64,000 nucleotides of DNA from Streptomyces chryseus (lineage in GTDB: Bacteria > Actinomycetota > Actinomycetes > Streptomycetales > Streptomycetaceae). The DNA lies in the NCBI RefSeq assembly GCF_014650755.1, contig NZ_BMVO01000026.1, positions 32,998-96,997 on the forward strand, given 5' to 3'. Position numbers and translations under genes: made by a program. Numbering within the stretch: the stretch's first letter is position 1; every line of letters begins with the position of its first letter. Below the pieces are notes generated by a model. The model had not been told where the DNA came from, ran no database searches, and saw nothing but the letters and a program-made list of their open reading frames with translations. Positions 35,274-43,334 of the stretch are shown one piece after another.

Positions 35274-36092
35274 TCACAGCCGCCCGAGCTGGGCCAGGAC
35301 CTGCTTCGGCCGGTTCGTGATGATGGCCTCCACCCCCAGGCGTACGCACAGGTCGACGTCCTCCGGCTCGTTCACCGTCCACACGTGCACCCGGTGGCCC
35401 GCGCGGTGCAGCCGCGCGATGTACCCGGGGTGGTTGCGGACGATCCGGATGCCGGGGCCGGCGATGTGCGAACCGGCCGGGAGCCGTCCGTCGCGCAGGC
35501 GCGGCGAGACGAACTGCATCAGGTAGACGGTCGGCAGGGTGGGCGCGGCGGCCGCCACCCGGTGCAGCGAGCGCGCCGAGAAGCTCATGACGCGTACGGG
35601 CGAGGGCTCGTCGGCCGCGGGGGCGTCCAGTCCGAAGCGCTTCAGCAGGTGCAGCAGCCGCTCTTCCACCTGGCCGGCCCAGCGGGTCGGGTGCTTGGTC
35701 TCGATGGCCAGTTCCACGCGGCGCCCGGCGTCCGAGACCAGTTCGAGGAGCCGCTCCAGTGTCAGTACGGAGGTGAACTCGCCGGGGGTCTGCCCCCGGG
35801 CGGGGTCCCAGTCCGGGGACTCCGCGCTGTCGCGCCAGGAGCCGAAGTCGAGGGCGGCGAGGTCGGCCAGTTCGAGGGCGGAGACGGCGCCGCGGCCGTT
35901 GGAGGTGCGGTTGACCCGCCGGTCGTGCACGCAGACGAGGTGCCCGTCCGCGGTGAGCCGTACATCGCACTCGAGGGCGTCGGCTCCGTCCTCGATCGCC
36001 TTCATGTACGCCGCCAGGGTGTGCTCGGGGGCGTCCTCGGAGGCGCCGCGGTGAGCGACGACCTGGATGGTGTGCTGCCGTGCTTGGGTCAC
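35274..36092 (-). CDS. Glycerophosphodiester phosphodiesterase
   Basis: The 272-residue GDPD-family TIM barrel has the catalytic HR pair in VVAHRGASEDAPEHT, ALECDVRLTADGHLVCVHD (metal-binding Glu/Asp and His), and a C-terminal VHVWTVNEPEDVD then GVEAIITNRP. It releases glycerol-3-phosphate from deacylated phospholipids. No signal peptide is present, so the enzyme is cytoplasmic. The start is a GTG at 36092. Confidence 0.93.
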   Translation of the reverse strand: MTQARQHTIQVVAHRGASEDAPEHTLAAYMKAIEDGADALECDVRLTADGHLVCVHDRRVNRTSNGRGAVSALELADLAALDFGSWRDSAESPDWDPARGQTPGEFTSVLTLERLLELVSDAGRRVELAIETKHPTRWAGQVEERLLHLLKRFGLDAPAADEPSPVRVMSFSARSLHRVAAAAPTLPTVYLMQFVSPRLRDGRLPAGSHIAGPGIRIVRNHPGYIARLHRAGHRVHVWTVNEPEDVDLCVRLGVEAIITNRPKQVLAQLGRL

Positions 36093-36316
36093 CGCGTCAT
36101 GGTGTCACCGCTGACGGGTAGGGGGAAAAGCGCGTCCCGGGAACGACTGGTCGGCCGCGCAGGGGATGCGACCGTTTTGCCCGAAGTAAAGGATGTTCCC
36201 TGGATGCACAGGAACCGCTTACGGTCGTCTGACGTGCGGTGGGAAAAGCTGACACCGGACACTTGCACAGTGGTGACGTTGACCGAGAACGACGTGGGAC
36301 CGAGGAGAAGAGAGCT

Positions 36317-37813
36317 GTGAGCACCGAGAACGAGGGCACTGCGGTCCCGGCCGCCCCTTCAGCACCTCCCGTGCCGGTGGCCGCTCCCGGGCCCGCCTCC
36401 GACCCCACGGGAACGAACGCCACGGGTACGCACCCGGCGGACCCGGGACCGGAGCCGGCCCCCTACGCCCCCGCCCAGCCCGCGCACACCCCCACGACGC
36501 AGGGCGGCGCGCAGGGCCGCACGGACGAGGCGCAGCCCGGCTACATGCCGGTCGCGCAGCCGCACGCCGCGCCGCAGGATTCCGGGGCCGGCTGGCCGCC
36601 GCCTCCCCCGTCGCACCCGTACGGCGGCGGCGGTCACGGCGGCAGCGGCGGCCCCGCGTGGGGCGCGCCCGTACCGCCCGGCCCGCGCCGGAAGCGCTCC
36701 GGCGGCCTGGTCGCCGCGGTGCTGGCGGCCGCACTGGTCGCGGGCGGTGTCGGCGGCGGCATCGGGTACTGGGCCGCCGAGCGCAACGACAACTCCGTCG
36801 ACTCCACCACGGTGTCCGCGTCCGGCACGACGAAGGACTTCAAGCGCGACGCGGGAACCGTCGCGGCCGTCGCGGCCAAGGCGCTGCCGAGCGTCGTCAC
36901 CATCGAGGCGCAGGGCGGCGACGGCGAGGGCGGCACGGGAACGGGCTTCGTCTACGACGAGCAGGGCCACATCGTCACCAACAACCACGTGGTGGCGTCC
37001 GCCGCGGACGGCGGCGACCTGTCCGTCACCTTCTCCAACGGCAAGAAGTACGACGCCGAGGTGGTCGGCCGGGCGGAGGGGTACGACGTGGCCGTACTGA
37101 AGCTGAAGAGCGCCCCCGCGGGCCTCGCCCCGCTGCCCCTGGGCGACTCCGAGAAGGTCACCGTCGGCGACTCGACGATCGCCATCGGCGCTCCCTTCGG
37201 CCTGTCGAACACGGTCACCACCGGCATCATCAGCGCCAAGAACCGTCCGGTGGCCTCGGGCGACGGCCAGAACAGCAAGGCCTCGTACATGAGCGCCCTG
37301 CAGACAGACGCCTCGATCAACCCGGGCAACTCGGGCGGCCCGCTGCTCGACGCGAGCGGCGCCGTCATCGGCATCAACTCCGCGATCCAGTCCGCCGGTA
37401 CGGGCGGCTTCGGCCAGTCCCAGGCGGGCTCCATCGGCCTCGGTTTCGCGATCCCGGTGAACCAGGCCAAGACGGTCGCCAAGCAGCTCATCAAGACCGG
37501 CAAGCCGGTGTACCCGGTCATCGGCGCGACGGTCTCCATGGACCCGAAGAGCGACGGCGGCGCCGTCATCGCCGACCGCGGCACGGGCGGCACGGAGGCG
37601 GTCCCGTCGGACAGCCCGGCGGGCCGGGCCGGCCTGAAGGCGGGCGACGTCATCACGAAGCTCGACGACCGCGTGATCGACAGCGGCCCGACCCTGATCA
37701 GCGAGATCTGGACCCACACGCCGGGCGACAAGGTGACCCTCACGTACGAGCGCGAAGGCAAGACGTCGACGGCCGAAGTCACCCTGGGCCAGCGCGAGGG
37801 CGACGACAGCTGA
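36317..37813 (+). CDS. HtrA/DegP-type membrane-anchored serine protease with PDZ domain
   Basis: The 498-residue protein has a long Pro/Gly/Ala-rich cytoplasmic N-terminus (~1-120) and one transmembrane span (LVAAVLAAALVAGGVGGGIG, ~132-151). The trypsin-like domain outside carries catalytic His (TNNHVVA), Asp (YDVAVLKL) and Ser (NPGNSGGPLL), and a C-terminal PDZ domain (~405-490) follows. This is the actinobacterial HtrA architecture for extracytoplasmic protein quality control. The GTG start at 36317 follows GAGGAGAAGAG. Confidence 0.93.
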   Translation: MSTENEGTAVPAAPSAPPVPVAAPGPASDPTGTNATGTHPADPGPEPAPYAPAQPAHTPTTQGGAQGRTDEAQPGYMPVAQPHAAPQDSGAGWPPPPPSHPYGGGGHGGSGGPAWGAPVPPGPRRKRSGGLVAAVLAAALVAGGVGGGIGYWAAERNDNSVDSTTVSASGTTKDFKRDAGTVAAVAAKALPSVVTIEAQGGDGEGGTGTGFVYDEQGHIVTNNHVVASAADGGDLSVTFSNGKKYDAEVVGRAEGYDVAVLKLKSAPAGLAPLPLGDSEKVTVGDSTIAIGAPFGLSNTVTTGIISAKNRPVASGDGQNSKASYMSALQTDASINPGNSGGPLLDASGAVIGINSAIQSAGTGGFGQSQAGSIGLGFAIPVNQAKTVAKQLIKTGKPVYPVIGATVSMDPKSDGGAVIADRGTGGTEAVPSDSPAGRAGLKAGDVITKLDDRVIDSGPTLISEIWTHTPGDKVTLTYEREGKTSTAEVTLGQREGDDS

Positions 37814-37818
37814 CCGGC

Positions 37819-37824
37819 TAGGCT
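37819..37824 (+). promoter_or_regulatory. Candidate -10 element of the tRNA-Ser(TGA) gene
   Basis: TAGGCT lies 34 bp before the tRNA and just after the htrA stop. No clear -35 element is seen at the usual spacing. Confidence 0.35.
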
Positions 37825-37857
37825 GTTCCCCGCACCACCGCGCGCCGGTGGCGCGAG

Positions 37858-37944
37858 GGTGGGTTGCCCGAGCGGCCTAAGGGAACGGTCTTGAAAACCG
37901 TCGTGGCAGCGATGTCACCGTGGGTTCAAATCCCACACCCACCG
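37858..37944 (+). tRNA. tRNA-Ser (anticodon TGA)
   Basis: The 87-nt gene has acceptor arms GGTGGGT and ACCCACC, a long class II variable arm, T-loop TTCAAAT and the anticodon loop around TTGAAAA, which reads UCA codons. The CCA end is not fully encoded. A 55-nt degenerate copy of its 3' half lies at 58219-58273 in inverse orientation. Confidence 0.97.
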
Positions 37945-37951
37945 CATGCGA

Positions 37952-37986
37952 ACGGCCCCCGACCAGGTTCATCGGTCGGGGGCCGT
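37952..37986. terminator. 13-bp hairpin after tRNA-Ser(TGA)
   Basis: ACGGCCCCCGACC (37952-37964) pairs with GGTCGGGGGCCGT (37974-37986) over a 9-base loop. It lies between the tRNA and the converging HTTM gene, so it can serve both strands. Confidence 0.75.
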
Positions 37987-37998
37987 CGGGCTGTCCGG

Positions 37999-39132
37999 TC
38001 ACTGCGTGGCGGAACTCGGCGTCGTCGTCAGCACTGGGCCCGGCTGCGCCGGTACGTGCGCGGATTCCGGCCCGCGCGAGGCGTCCGCGCTCCCGGCACC
38101 GATGCGTTGGGTGGTGCGCCGCCACAGCCGCCCCAGGAACCGGTAGAAGCGATCCGGCAGGAACACGGCGTCCGCGACGATCATGGCGCCGGAGAAGAGA
38201 GGCAGCCCCATGAGCACGGCGATACCGATGTGCATGCACAGCAGCAGGGCGAGGACGGGGTACTTGAGCCTGCCGAAGAGCACGAACGGGAAGGCGACCT
38301 GCAAGAGCACCGTCAGGTAGCAGGCGGCCGTGATCGCGATCGGGTACTGGTCCACGAGGTGGGAGAGTGCGGGCCAGGGCTGGAAGAGTTCGAGGTTCAG
38401 AGCGTAGTGGAGCGCGGTGCCGTTGCCCCAGGTGGCGCCCTGGACCTTGTACAGGCCGGTCGATCCGTAGAGGAAGCAGACTTGGGCCGCGATGACGAAG
38501 ATGCCGCAGTTGTGCACCACGGTGGTCAGGGTGATGCGGGCGTCCCGGAGTTGTTGTGAGGAGAGGCTTCGCATCGGCGCGGGCATGCCGCCCGCACGAG
38601 CCGCTCCGACCCGGCCTCTGCGCGCGTCCAGGGACCAGCGCCGGCCGCACGCGGTGAGGACGAGGTAGACCGCCATCAGCAGGATCAGGTTGTCGCCCCC
38701 GTCCGTCATGAAGATCGCTCGCGCGTGGAACGACACCACCACGACGGCGAAGAGGACGGACATGACGCGAGTGCGCCAGCCCAGCATGAACAGAGCGGAC
38801 GTGACGAGGGCCATCGCGTAGCAGAGTTCGAAATAGGCGCGGCTGTCGGACAGGGTCAGGAAGCTGTTCCACCCCGTCTGGTCGAACAGCTGTTGTGCCA
38901 GCGCGGATGTCCACGGGGAGCTGGGGCCCCAGATCTCGTGGCGGTGCGGGAACTCGCGCAACAGGAAGATCAGGTAGAGCAGTCCGTAGCCGATGCGCAG
39001 CACCGACGCGGCGTACAGCGACACCGGACGGTCGGTCACGAGGTTCCAGAGAGTGCGGATCCGCTCGACGGTCCACTGCACAGCGCCGGCGGACACGGTC
39101 GGGACGGTTGTGGGGGTCTGCTCAGTTCCCAT
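37999..39132 (-). CDS. HTTM domain membrane protein
   Basis: The 377-residue protein has a multi-span HTTM (horizontally transferred transmembrane) domain, related to the vitamin K-dependent gamma-carboxylase membrane region. Visible features are SVLRIGYGLLYLIFLLREFP, HEIWGPSSPW and later segments DGGDNLILLMAVYLVL and HNCGIFVIAAQVCFLYGSTG. Family function in bacteria is not settled. Its ATG lies inside the end of the DUF5819 gene (11-bp overlap), so the two are translationally coupled. Confidence 0.88.
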   Translation of the reverse strand: MGTEQTPTTVPTVSAGAVQWTVERIRTLWNLVTDRPVSLYAASVLRIGYGLLYLIFLLREFPHRHEIWGPSSPWTSALAQQLFDQTGWNSFLTLSDSRAYFELCYAMALVTSALFMLGWRTRVMSVLFAVVVVSFHARAIFMTDGGDNLILLMAVYLVLTACGRRWSLDARRGRVGAARAGGMPAPMRSLSSQQLRDARITLTTVVHNCGIFVIAAQVCFLYGSTGLYKVQGATWGNGTALHYALNLELFQPWPALSHLVDQYPIAITAACYLTVLLQVAFPFVLFGRLKYPVLALLLCMHIGIAVLMGLPLFSGAMIVADAVFLPDRFYRFLGRLWRRTTQRIGAGSADASRGPESAHVPAQPGPVLTTTPSSATQ

Positions 39133-39859
39133 GGGTGGTCACCTTCCACCAGGGCAGAAGCCGGGTCTCGGCGGGCGTCCGCGGGCTGCCGCTAGTTACT
39201 GCGCCGGGTGCGGGGATGGTCTGTGTGACGACACGCAGCTGAATGAAGTCGAATGGGCCGCTGGTGTGGGCGGCGACGCGGTCCGTGGCGATGTTGGTCA
39301 GATACTTCTGGATCATTACGGCGCGTTCCGTGCGTGCCTTGTCATCTCCTCCGTGTGTCTCGGTGTAGGAGGTCCAGGCGCGGCGCATCAGGTTCTGCGT
39401 CGTGTGGCTCGGGAAGGGGTTGTGCTCGACCGCGGAATTGTCCACGGCAGTCAGGTCGAACCAGGAGCTCACCTCGACCGATCCGTCGGTTCCGGTGTGG
39501 GCGGTTCTCACCAGGATCTGCCGGTTGACGGAGTCGGGGTCCGGGGCGAAAAGGCGCCAGTTCTGCTCGAAGTAGGGATACACCCATGCGTTGATCGCCG
39601 GGGTGTATCTCTTCGAGACGGTGTTGGCGGGTGCCACGTGAAGGAACACCAGAACGACATGGGCGAGAGTCGTGACCAGACACAGGGCCACAGTGGTGCG
39701 CAGCCCCGCTTTCAGTGCACGGGCACCCAGATTCAGCCTGTCGGAGGTGACCAGCCCGCCATGAGATTCCTGTGGGGCCGGGCCAGTATCAGATTGCTGG
39801 TCTTTCTTCGCACCAGCTGATCTCATTGTGTTCGGCACCGCCCACCCTGTCTTTTCCAT
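39122..39859 (-). CDS. DUF5819 family membrane protein
   Basis: The 245-residue protein has one N-terminal span (TVALCLVTTLAHVVLVFLHV, ~60-79) and an outside domain with FEQNWRLFAPDP, a conserved motif of the family, then SSWFDLTAVD and NLMRRAW. DUF5819 and HTTM genes are commonly neighbours in Streptomyces, which suggests a shared membrane complex; no activity is known to me. It is divergent from nothing, with the ice-binding gene upstream on the same strand and a strong terminator between. Confidence 0.82.
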   Translation of the reverse strand: MEKTGWAVPNTMRSAGAKKDQQSDTGPAPQESHGGLVTSDRLNLGARALKAGLRTTVALCLVTTLAHVVLVFLHVAPANTVSKRYTPAINAWVYPYFEQNWRLFAPDPDSVNRQILVRTAHTGTDGSVEVSSWFDLTAVDNSAVEHNPFPSHTTQNLMRRAWTSYTETHGGDDKARTERAVMIQKYLTNIATDRVAAHTSGPFDFIQLRVVTQTIPAPGAVTSGSPRTPAETRLLPWWKVTTHGN

Positions 39860-39897
39860 TTCGGCTACTCGCGCCTGGTGTTTTTCTGGCTGTCACC

Positions 39898-39938
39898 GAC
39901 GGTGCACGGCGGATTCGAGGATTCCGCCGTGCACCGTC
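39898..39938 (-). terminator. Perfect 16-bp hairpin downstream of the ice-binding-fold gene
   Basis: GACGGTGCACGGCGGA (39898-39913) pairs with TCCGCCGTGCACCGTC (39923-39938) over a 9-base loop, 32 bp past the stop at 39971. It separates the surface-protein gene from the DUF5819-HTTM pair. Confidence 0.8.
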
Positions 39939-39970
39939 ATTCGGTGAGCGGGTTTACGGCAGTGTGCTGC

Positions 39971-41305
39971 CTAGCCCTGGTGGCTCGCGGGCTTGTCGCC
40001 GTAGCCGTAGCTGTAGACGTCGTCCTCGTCGCCGTGGCCGGGCTTGTCGGGCGCTCCGTCGTGGCCGTGGCCCGGCTTGTCACCGTGACCCGGTTCGCCC
40101 GGCTTGTCACCGTGATCCGGTCCGCCCGGCTTGTCACCGTGATCCGGTCCGCCCGGCCCGTCGTGATGGCCAGGCCAGTCGGGCTTGTCGTGGTGGTCCG
40201 GCTTGCCGGGCTTGCCGGGCTTGCCGCCGGGCCCGCCGGTGGTGTTTCCGGCGATGTTGCCCTGCGTGTTCCCGCCGGTGGTGTTCCCGGCAGTGTTTCC
40301 GGCAGTGTTCCCGGAGGTGTTGCCCTGCGTGATCCCGGAGGTGTTGCCCTGCGTGTTCCCGGAGGTGTTGCCGGAGATGCTCCCCGATGTACTTCCGCCC
40401 ACGATGCCGACGATGGGGCCGTCGAGGACGGGTCCGCCCAGAACTCCTCCACTGATCAGGCCACCGGTGGTTCCACCGGTGGTCGCGCCGGCAGTCGTGC
40501 CGGCGGTCGTGCCGGTCGTGGTGCCGGTGGTCGTGCCGGACGTCGTTCCACCGGTGGTGGTCGAGCACCCACCGAGGAAGATGCGGTTGTTGTCGAGCGT
40601 CACGGCGCCGTTACGGGCCAGCGCCCGGCCCTCGATGTTCGCCCCCGTGGTCACGCTGATGGAGGTCAGAGCCATGATGGTGCCCACGAAGGTGGAGTTG
40701 GTGCCGAGTGTCGCCGAACTCCCGATCTGCCAGAACACGTTGCACGGCGAAGCGCCGTTCGTCAGGAATACCCGGCTGGCGGATGCCGTCGTCAGCGTCG
40801 AGGGAATCTGGAACACCCACACGGCGTTGGGGTTTCCCCCGGCGTTCAGGGTCAGGTCGCCGCTGAGCAGCACACCTCCGGACTCGCGTGTGTGAACGCC
40901 CGGGAGCAGCTCCTGGCCCGCTCCGATCGCCGAACCGAGCGCGAAGTCCTGGGCCTGGCCGGCGGCGTTGTTGTAGGCGACGATCAGATCACTCTTGGCC
41001 TGCAGGGCCTGAGCGTCCGCAGCGTGCACGGCACCGCGCACCTCACCGGGCGGAAACCCGCTGATGGACGGAGTCGGGTGTGTCCCAAGGTCGTGGTCGA
41101 TCACCGTGGGGCCGGTGTTGGTGACACCCGAGCCTGCCAGTACGGAGTAACTGGCCGCTGTGCCGAGAGGTACGGCGGTGGCGATGGCCAGTGCCGTTGT
41201 CGGGGTTACGGCGACCATGACGGCGGCGACCGTTGCGGCGAGAGCCGAGGCCAGCCAGCCGGACAATGCGCGGCGCCGAGCCGCTTGAGGGAACTGCAGC
41301 TTCAT
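39971..41305 (-). CDS. Secreted ice-binding-fold (DUF3494) protein with long repeat tail
   Basis: The 444-residue protein has an N-terminal hydrophobic signal (WLASALAATVAAVMVAVTP). A DUF3494 beta-solenoid (~45-245) follows, with AASYSVLAGSGVTNTGPTVI, FPPGEVRGAVHAAD, VWVFQIPSTLTT and IEGRALARNGAVTLDNNRIF. The tail then runs through a Thr/Gly repeat (~250-275), a SGNTxGN-type Asn/Gly/Thr repeat (~310-350), and a His/Asp/Gly/Pro-Lys region (HGDKPG units) to the C-terminus. No LPXTG anchor or membrane span ends the protein. DUF3494 proteins include ice-binding proteins and adhesins; here surface adhesion is the likelier role. Confidence 0.85.
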   Translation of the reverse strand: MKLQFPQAARRRALSGWLASALAATVAAVMVAVTPTTALAIATAVPLGTAASYSVLAGSGVTNTGPTVIDHDLGTHPTPSISGFPPGEVRGAVHAADAQALQAKSDLIVAYNNAAGQAQDFALGSAIGAGQELLPGVHTRESGGVLLSGDLTLNAGGNPNAVWVFQIPSTLTTASASRVFLTNGASPCNVFWQIGSSATLGTNSTFVGTIMALTSISVTTGANIEGRALARNGAVTLDNNRIFLGGCSTTTGGTTSGTTTGTTTGTTAGTTAGATTGGTTGGLISGGVLGGPVLDGPIVGIVGGSTSGSISGNTSGNTQGNTSGITQGNTSGNTAGNTAGNTTGGNTQGNIAGNTTGGPGGKPGKPGKPDHHDKPDWPGHHDGPGGPDHGDKPGGPDHGDKPGEPGHGDKPGHGHDGAPDKPGHGDEDDVYSYGYGDKPASHQG

Positions 41306-41675
41306 CGAGAGGCCATTTCCTTTGGGGGGCCGGGGCGTGGCGTACCGGGCCCTACCGATCGCCCGGGAAGCCGTGTACGTCGCTGCATATTACGCAGGAA
41401 AATGCGCGTGCCAGCAATAAGTAAGGGTAGGGTGGGAATGATTACTCATTCGACGGCGCGAAGCGCGATGAAGATATGTAAAGTCGCATTGTTCATCATC
41501 GGATATGGACCCCGATGCGCCGGGTGCTATTACCTCAGATGAGGGAATAGCGCCTACCTGTTTATAAGGTCATCCCGGTCGTGCTTGGAGAAGTGCCGCC
41601 ACCCAGGTGATCTCAGGGATGCGCCGCAGACGGGCGCGGCGATATGGTTCTCCGCCCACCCTTGGCCGTCCGCGG
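41306..41675. other. 370-bp intergenic region upstream of the ice-binding-fold gene
   Basis: There is no gene here. The region is AT-richer than average and probably holds the minus-strand promoter of the surface protein. An imperfect 14-bp inverted repeat at 41523-41536/41541-41554 (GGTGCTATT... against ...AATAGCGCC) may terminate the prim-pol transcript entering from the right. Confidence 0.5.
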
Positions 41676-42554
41676 TCAGTTGCCGCTGCCGAGGTTCGAG
41701 AGGCGGGCGGCGGAGGCGATGGTGGCGCGGGCTTCTCGTTCGGGCAGGCCGGCCGCGACCGCCGCCGTGGTCAGTGCGTCGGCCAGGGAGTCGCCGATGC
41801 CGTTCTCGTACGCGCGGCAGGCGGCCCAGAAGAGGCGGGTGTTGCGCTGGCCCTCGTGCGCCGCCCGTACGAACTGGACCAGGCCGTGGCCGCTCGCGTG
41901 CCCCTGCGCGGGGTGACCGGCGCGGTCGGGCAGGGGGGCGGGGGGTGCCAGGAGGCGCAGTAGTGCGCCGGGGCAGGGGGCCGGGGCGAGGTGGCCGGTG
42001 CCGGGCGCGGTGCGGTAGATGCCGTGGGCGGTGAGTGAGCCGGGGCCGACGAGGTAGCCGCCGGCGCCCCGGATGTCGATGCCGGGGGCGAGGCGGCTCG
42101 CGGAGTTCGGGACGGCGACGCCGGGCGGGCCGGTCAGCCAGAGGTGGCGGCCGCCGCTGGGGGTGAGCACGACGACCGTCTCCGGGATGGTGAAGAGGTG
42201 ACGCAGGGCCAGGTGCCTGAGGGCCGCCGTGGAGTCCGTGTCCGCCTTGGTGTCCAGGTCCACGCCGATGAGGTGGTGCGGGGGACGGCCGCACGCGATG
42301 CCGTAGCCGGTGGCCCACGGGGCGGCGGCGAAGAGGGCGCGGACGGTGGCGGGGTCGGTCGTGGCGTCGTGCACCCCGTGCCCCGGGCGCCCGCACTCGC
42401 CCCGGCACAGCAGCGGATCGGGCGCGTCCCGGTGGGGGGAGCGCAGGGCGGGGAGCTTGGTGCGGGACAGGGGGATGACGGGGAGCCCGTGCTCGGCGGC
42501 GGACAGTGCGTGGGCGAGGGCCAGAGTGGCGGAGCGCCGGTCGATGGTGGCCAT
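41676..42554 (-). CDS. Prim-pol (bifunctional DNA primase/polymerase N-terminal) domain protein
   Basis: The 292-residue archaeo-eukaryotic primase-type protein keeps the catalytic metal motif (GVDLDTKADTD) and the following His (SGGRHLWLTG), and has GIDIRGAGGYLVGPGS, the third family block. It also has a Cys/His cluster (LCRGECGRPGHGVHDATTDP) that could bind zinc. The C-terminal ~90 residues are helical without a helicase domain. A near-perfect LexA box lies 10 bp upstream of the ATG, so a DNA-damage role is likely. Confidence 0.85.
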   Translation of the reverse strand: MATIDRRSATLALAHALSAAEHGLPVIPLSRTKLPALRSPHRDAPDPLLCRGECGRPGHGVHDATTDPATVRALFAAAPWATGYGIACGRPPHHLIGVDLDTKADTDSTAALRHLALRHLFTIPETVVVLTPSGGRHLWLTGPPGVAVPNSASRLAPGIDIRGAGGYLVGPGSLTAHGIYRTAPGTGHLAPAPCPGALLRLLAPPAPLPDRAGHPAQGHASGHGLVQFVRAAHEGQRNTRLFWAACRAYENGIGDSLADALTTAAVAAGLPEREARATIASAARLSNLGSGN

Positions 42555-42564
42555 GGATTCATTT

Positions 42565-42580
42565 TCGTACGCACGTTCGA
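42565..42580. promoter_or_regulatory. LexA (SOS) box upstream of the prim-pol gene
   Basis: TCGTACGCACGTTCGA matches the actinobacterial LexA consensus TCGAAC-N4-GTTCGA with one mismatch (T for A at position 4). It ends 10 bp before the start codon at 42554, a position suited to repression. Confidence 0.7.
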
Positions 42581-42857
42581 TGAAGGGAAGGGGGCGCGGG
42601 CCTGCCCTGCGTGCGTGGGCCCCTCTCTCGCCTTGGGGTGTCCGGGGAGTCGTGGTGCGGGAGAGCGGCCTGGGGCCTTGGGGGCGTGAAGGGTGTTTAT
42701 CGACATGTCCTCACGCTTGAGGGGGAATCGGGGCCTCCGGGCTGGTTCGCCGGGGATTCGGTGGGCAATTCTGATCTCGCGACGTCGTGAACAACGCTGA
42801 GGCAGTCGGCCAACTGCCCGGGGATCAGCCGTACTTACCGCTACTGGAGGAATCCAC

Positions 42858-43169
42858 ATGGCAAGCATCCGTACCGCCCGTGTCGTCGCAGCCGTCGCCG
42901 CCCTGCCTCTCGCGGCCGCCCTTCTGTCGGGCGTCGCCGTCGCGAACAACGGTTCCTTCGCGAACAACGGGTCGAACGCGGCCGTTGCCACGATCAGCGG
43001 CAGCGGCGTCGGTGGCCACAACGGGGGCAACTCGACCACCACGCAGCAGGTGGCGACGGGTTCCGGTGCGTCGAACCAGAACAACACGGCGAGCGTCAAC
43101 GGCTCGGGCTTCACCGCGATCGACCAGGACAACGAGACCGTCGCCGTCAACTTCGCGCAGCTCTGGTGA
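42858..43169 (+). CDS. Small Asn/Gln-rich secreted protein
   Basis: The 103-residue protein has a signal peptide ending LLSGVAVANNG and a mature part (~75 residues) with no Cys, Lys or Pro. It is dominated by Asn, Gly, Ser, Thr and Gln (NNGSFANNGSN, GGHNGGNSTTTQQ, ASNQNNTASVNG) and ends with VAVNFAQLW. The low-complexity beta-prone pattern resembles amyloid-forming surface proteins, but it lacks chaplin motifs and I cannot assign a family. GGAGGAATCCAC precedes the ATG. The function is unknown; a role at the hyphal surface is possible. Confidence 0.8.
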   Translation: MASIRTARVVAAVAALPLAAALLSGVAVANNGSFANNGSNAAVATISGSGVGGHNGGNSTTTQQVATGSGASNQNNTASVNGSGFTAIDQDNETVAVNFAQLW

Positions 43170-43210
43170 GCCGTGGCGGGACCGGGGTCTGTGTTGCGGG
43201 GTGAATGACT

Positions 43211-43248
43211 GCCTGTGTGGCGGCGACGTGTGTCGCCGCCACGCAGGC
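43211..43248 (+). terminator. 17-bp hairpin after the small secreted protein gene
   Basis: Arms 43211-43227 (core GTGGCGGCGAC) and 43232-43248 (core GTCGCCGCCAC) pair with one G-U wobble over a 4-base loop, 41 bp past the stop. Confidence 0.75.
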
Positions 43249-43288
43249 CGTTCCCGTTTCCGGGGCGCCGTCGCCCCTGGCGCGCGTC

Positions 43289-43321
43289 TTGACAGTACGG
43301 GCAGAACTGACGGACAGTCAG
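43289..43321 (+). promoter_or_regulatory. Candidate promoter and TetR-type operator of the igr-like operon
   Basis: TTGACA (43289-43294) could be a -35 element. CTGAC-GGACA-GTCAG (43307-43321) is a perfect 5-5-5 inverted repeat ending 13 bp before the GTG start. The geometry is that of a TetR-family operator; no regulator gene is adjacent. Confidence 0.5.
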
Positions 43322-43334
43322 AAACCTTCGCCGT

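Noticed and set aside
36211..36231. GGAACC...GTCTGA as an ECF sigma promoter of the HtrA gene
   Set aside because: The gap between the boxes is only about 9 bp, far short of the 16-18 bp needed.
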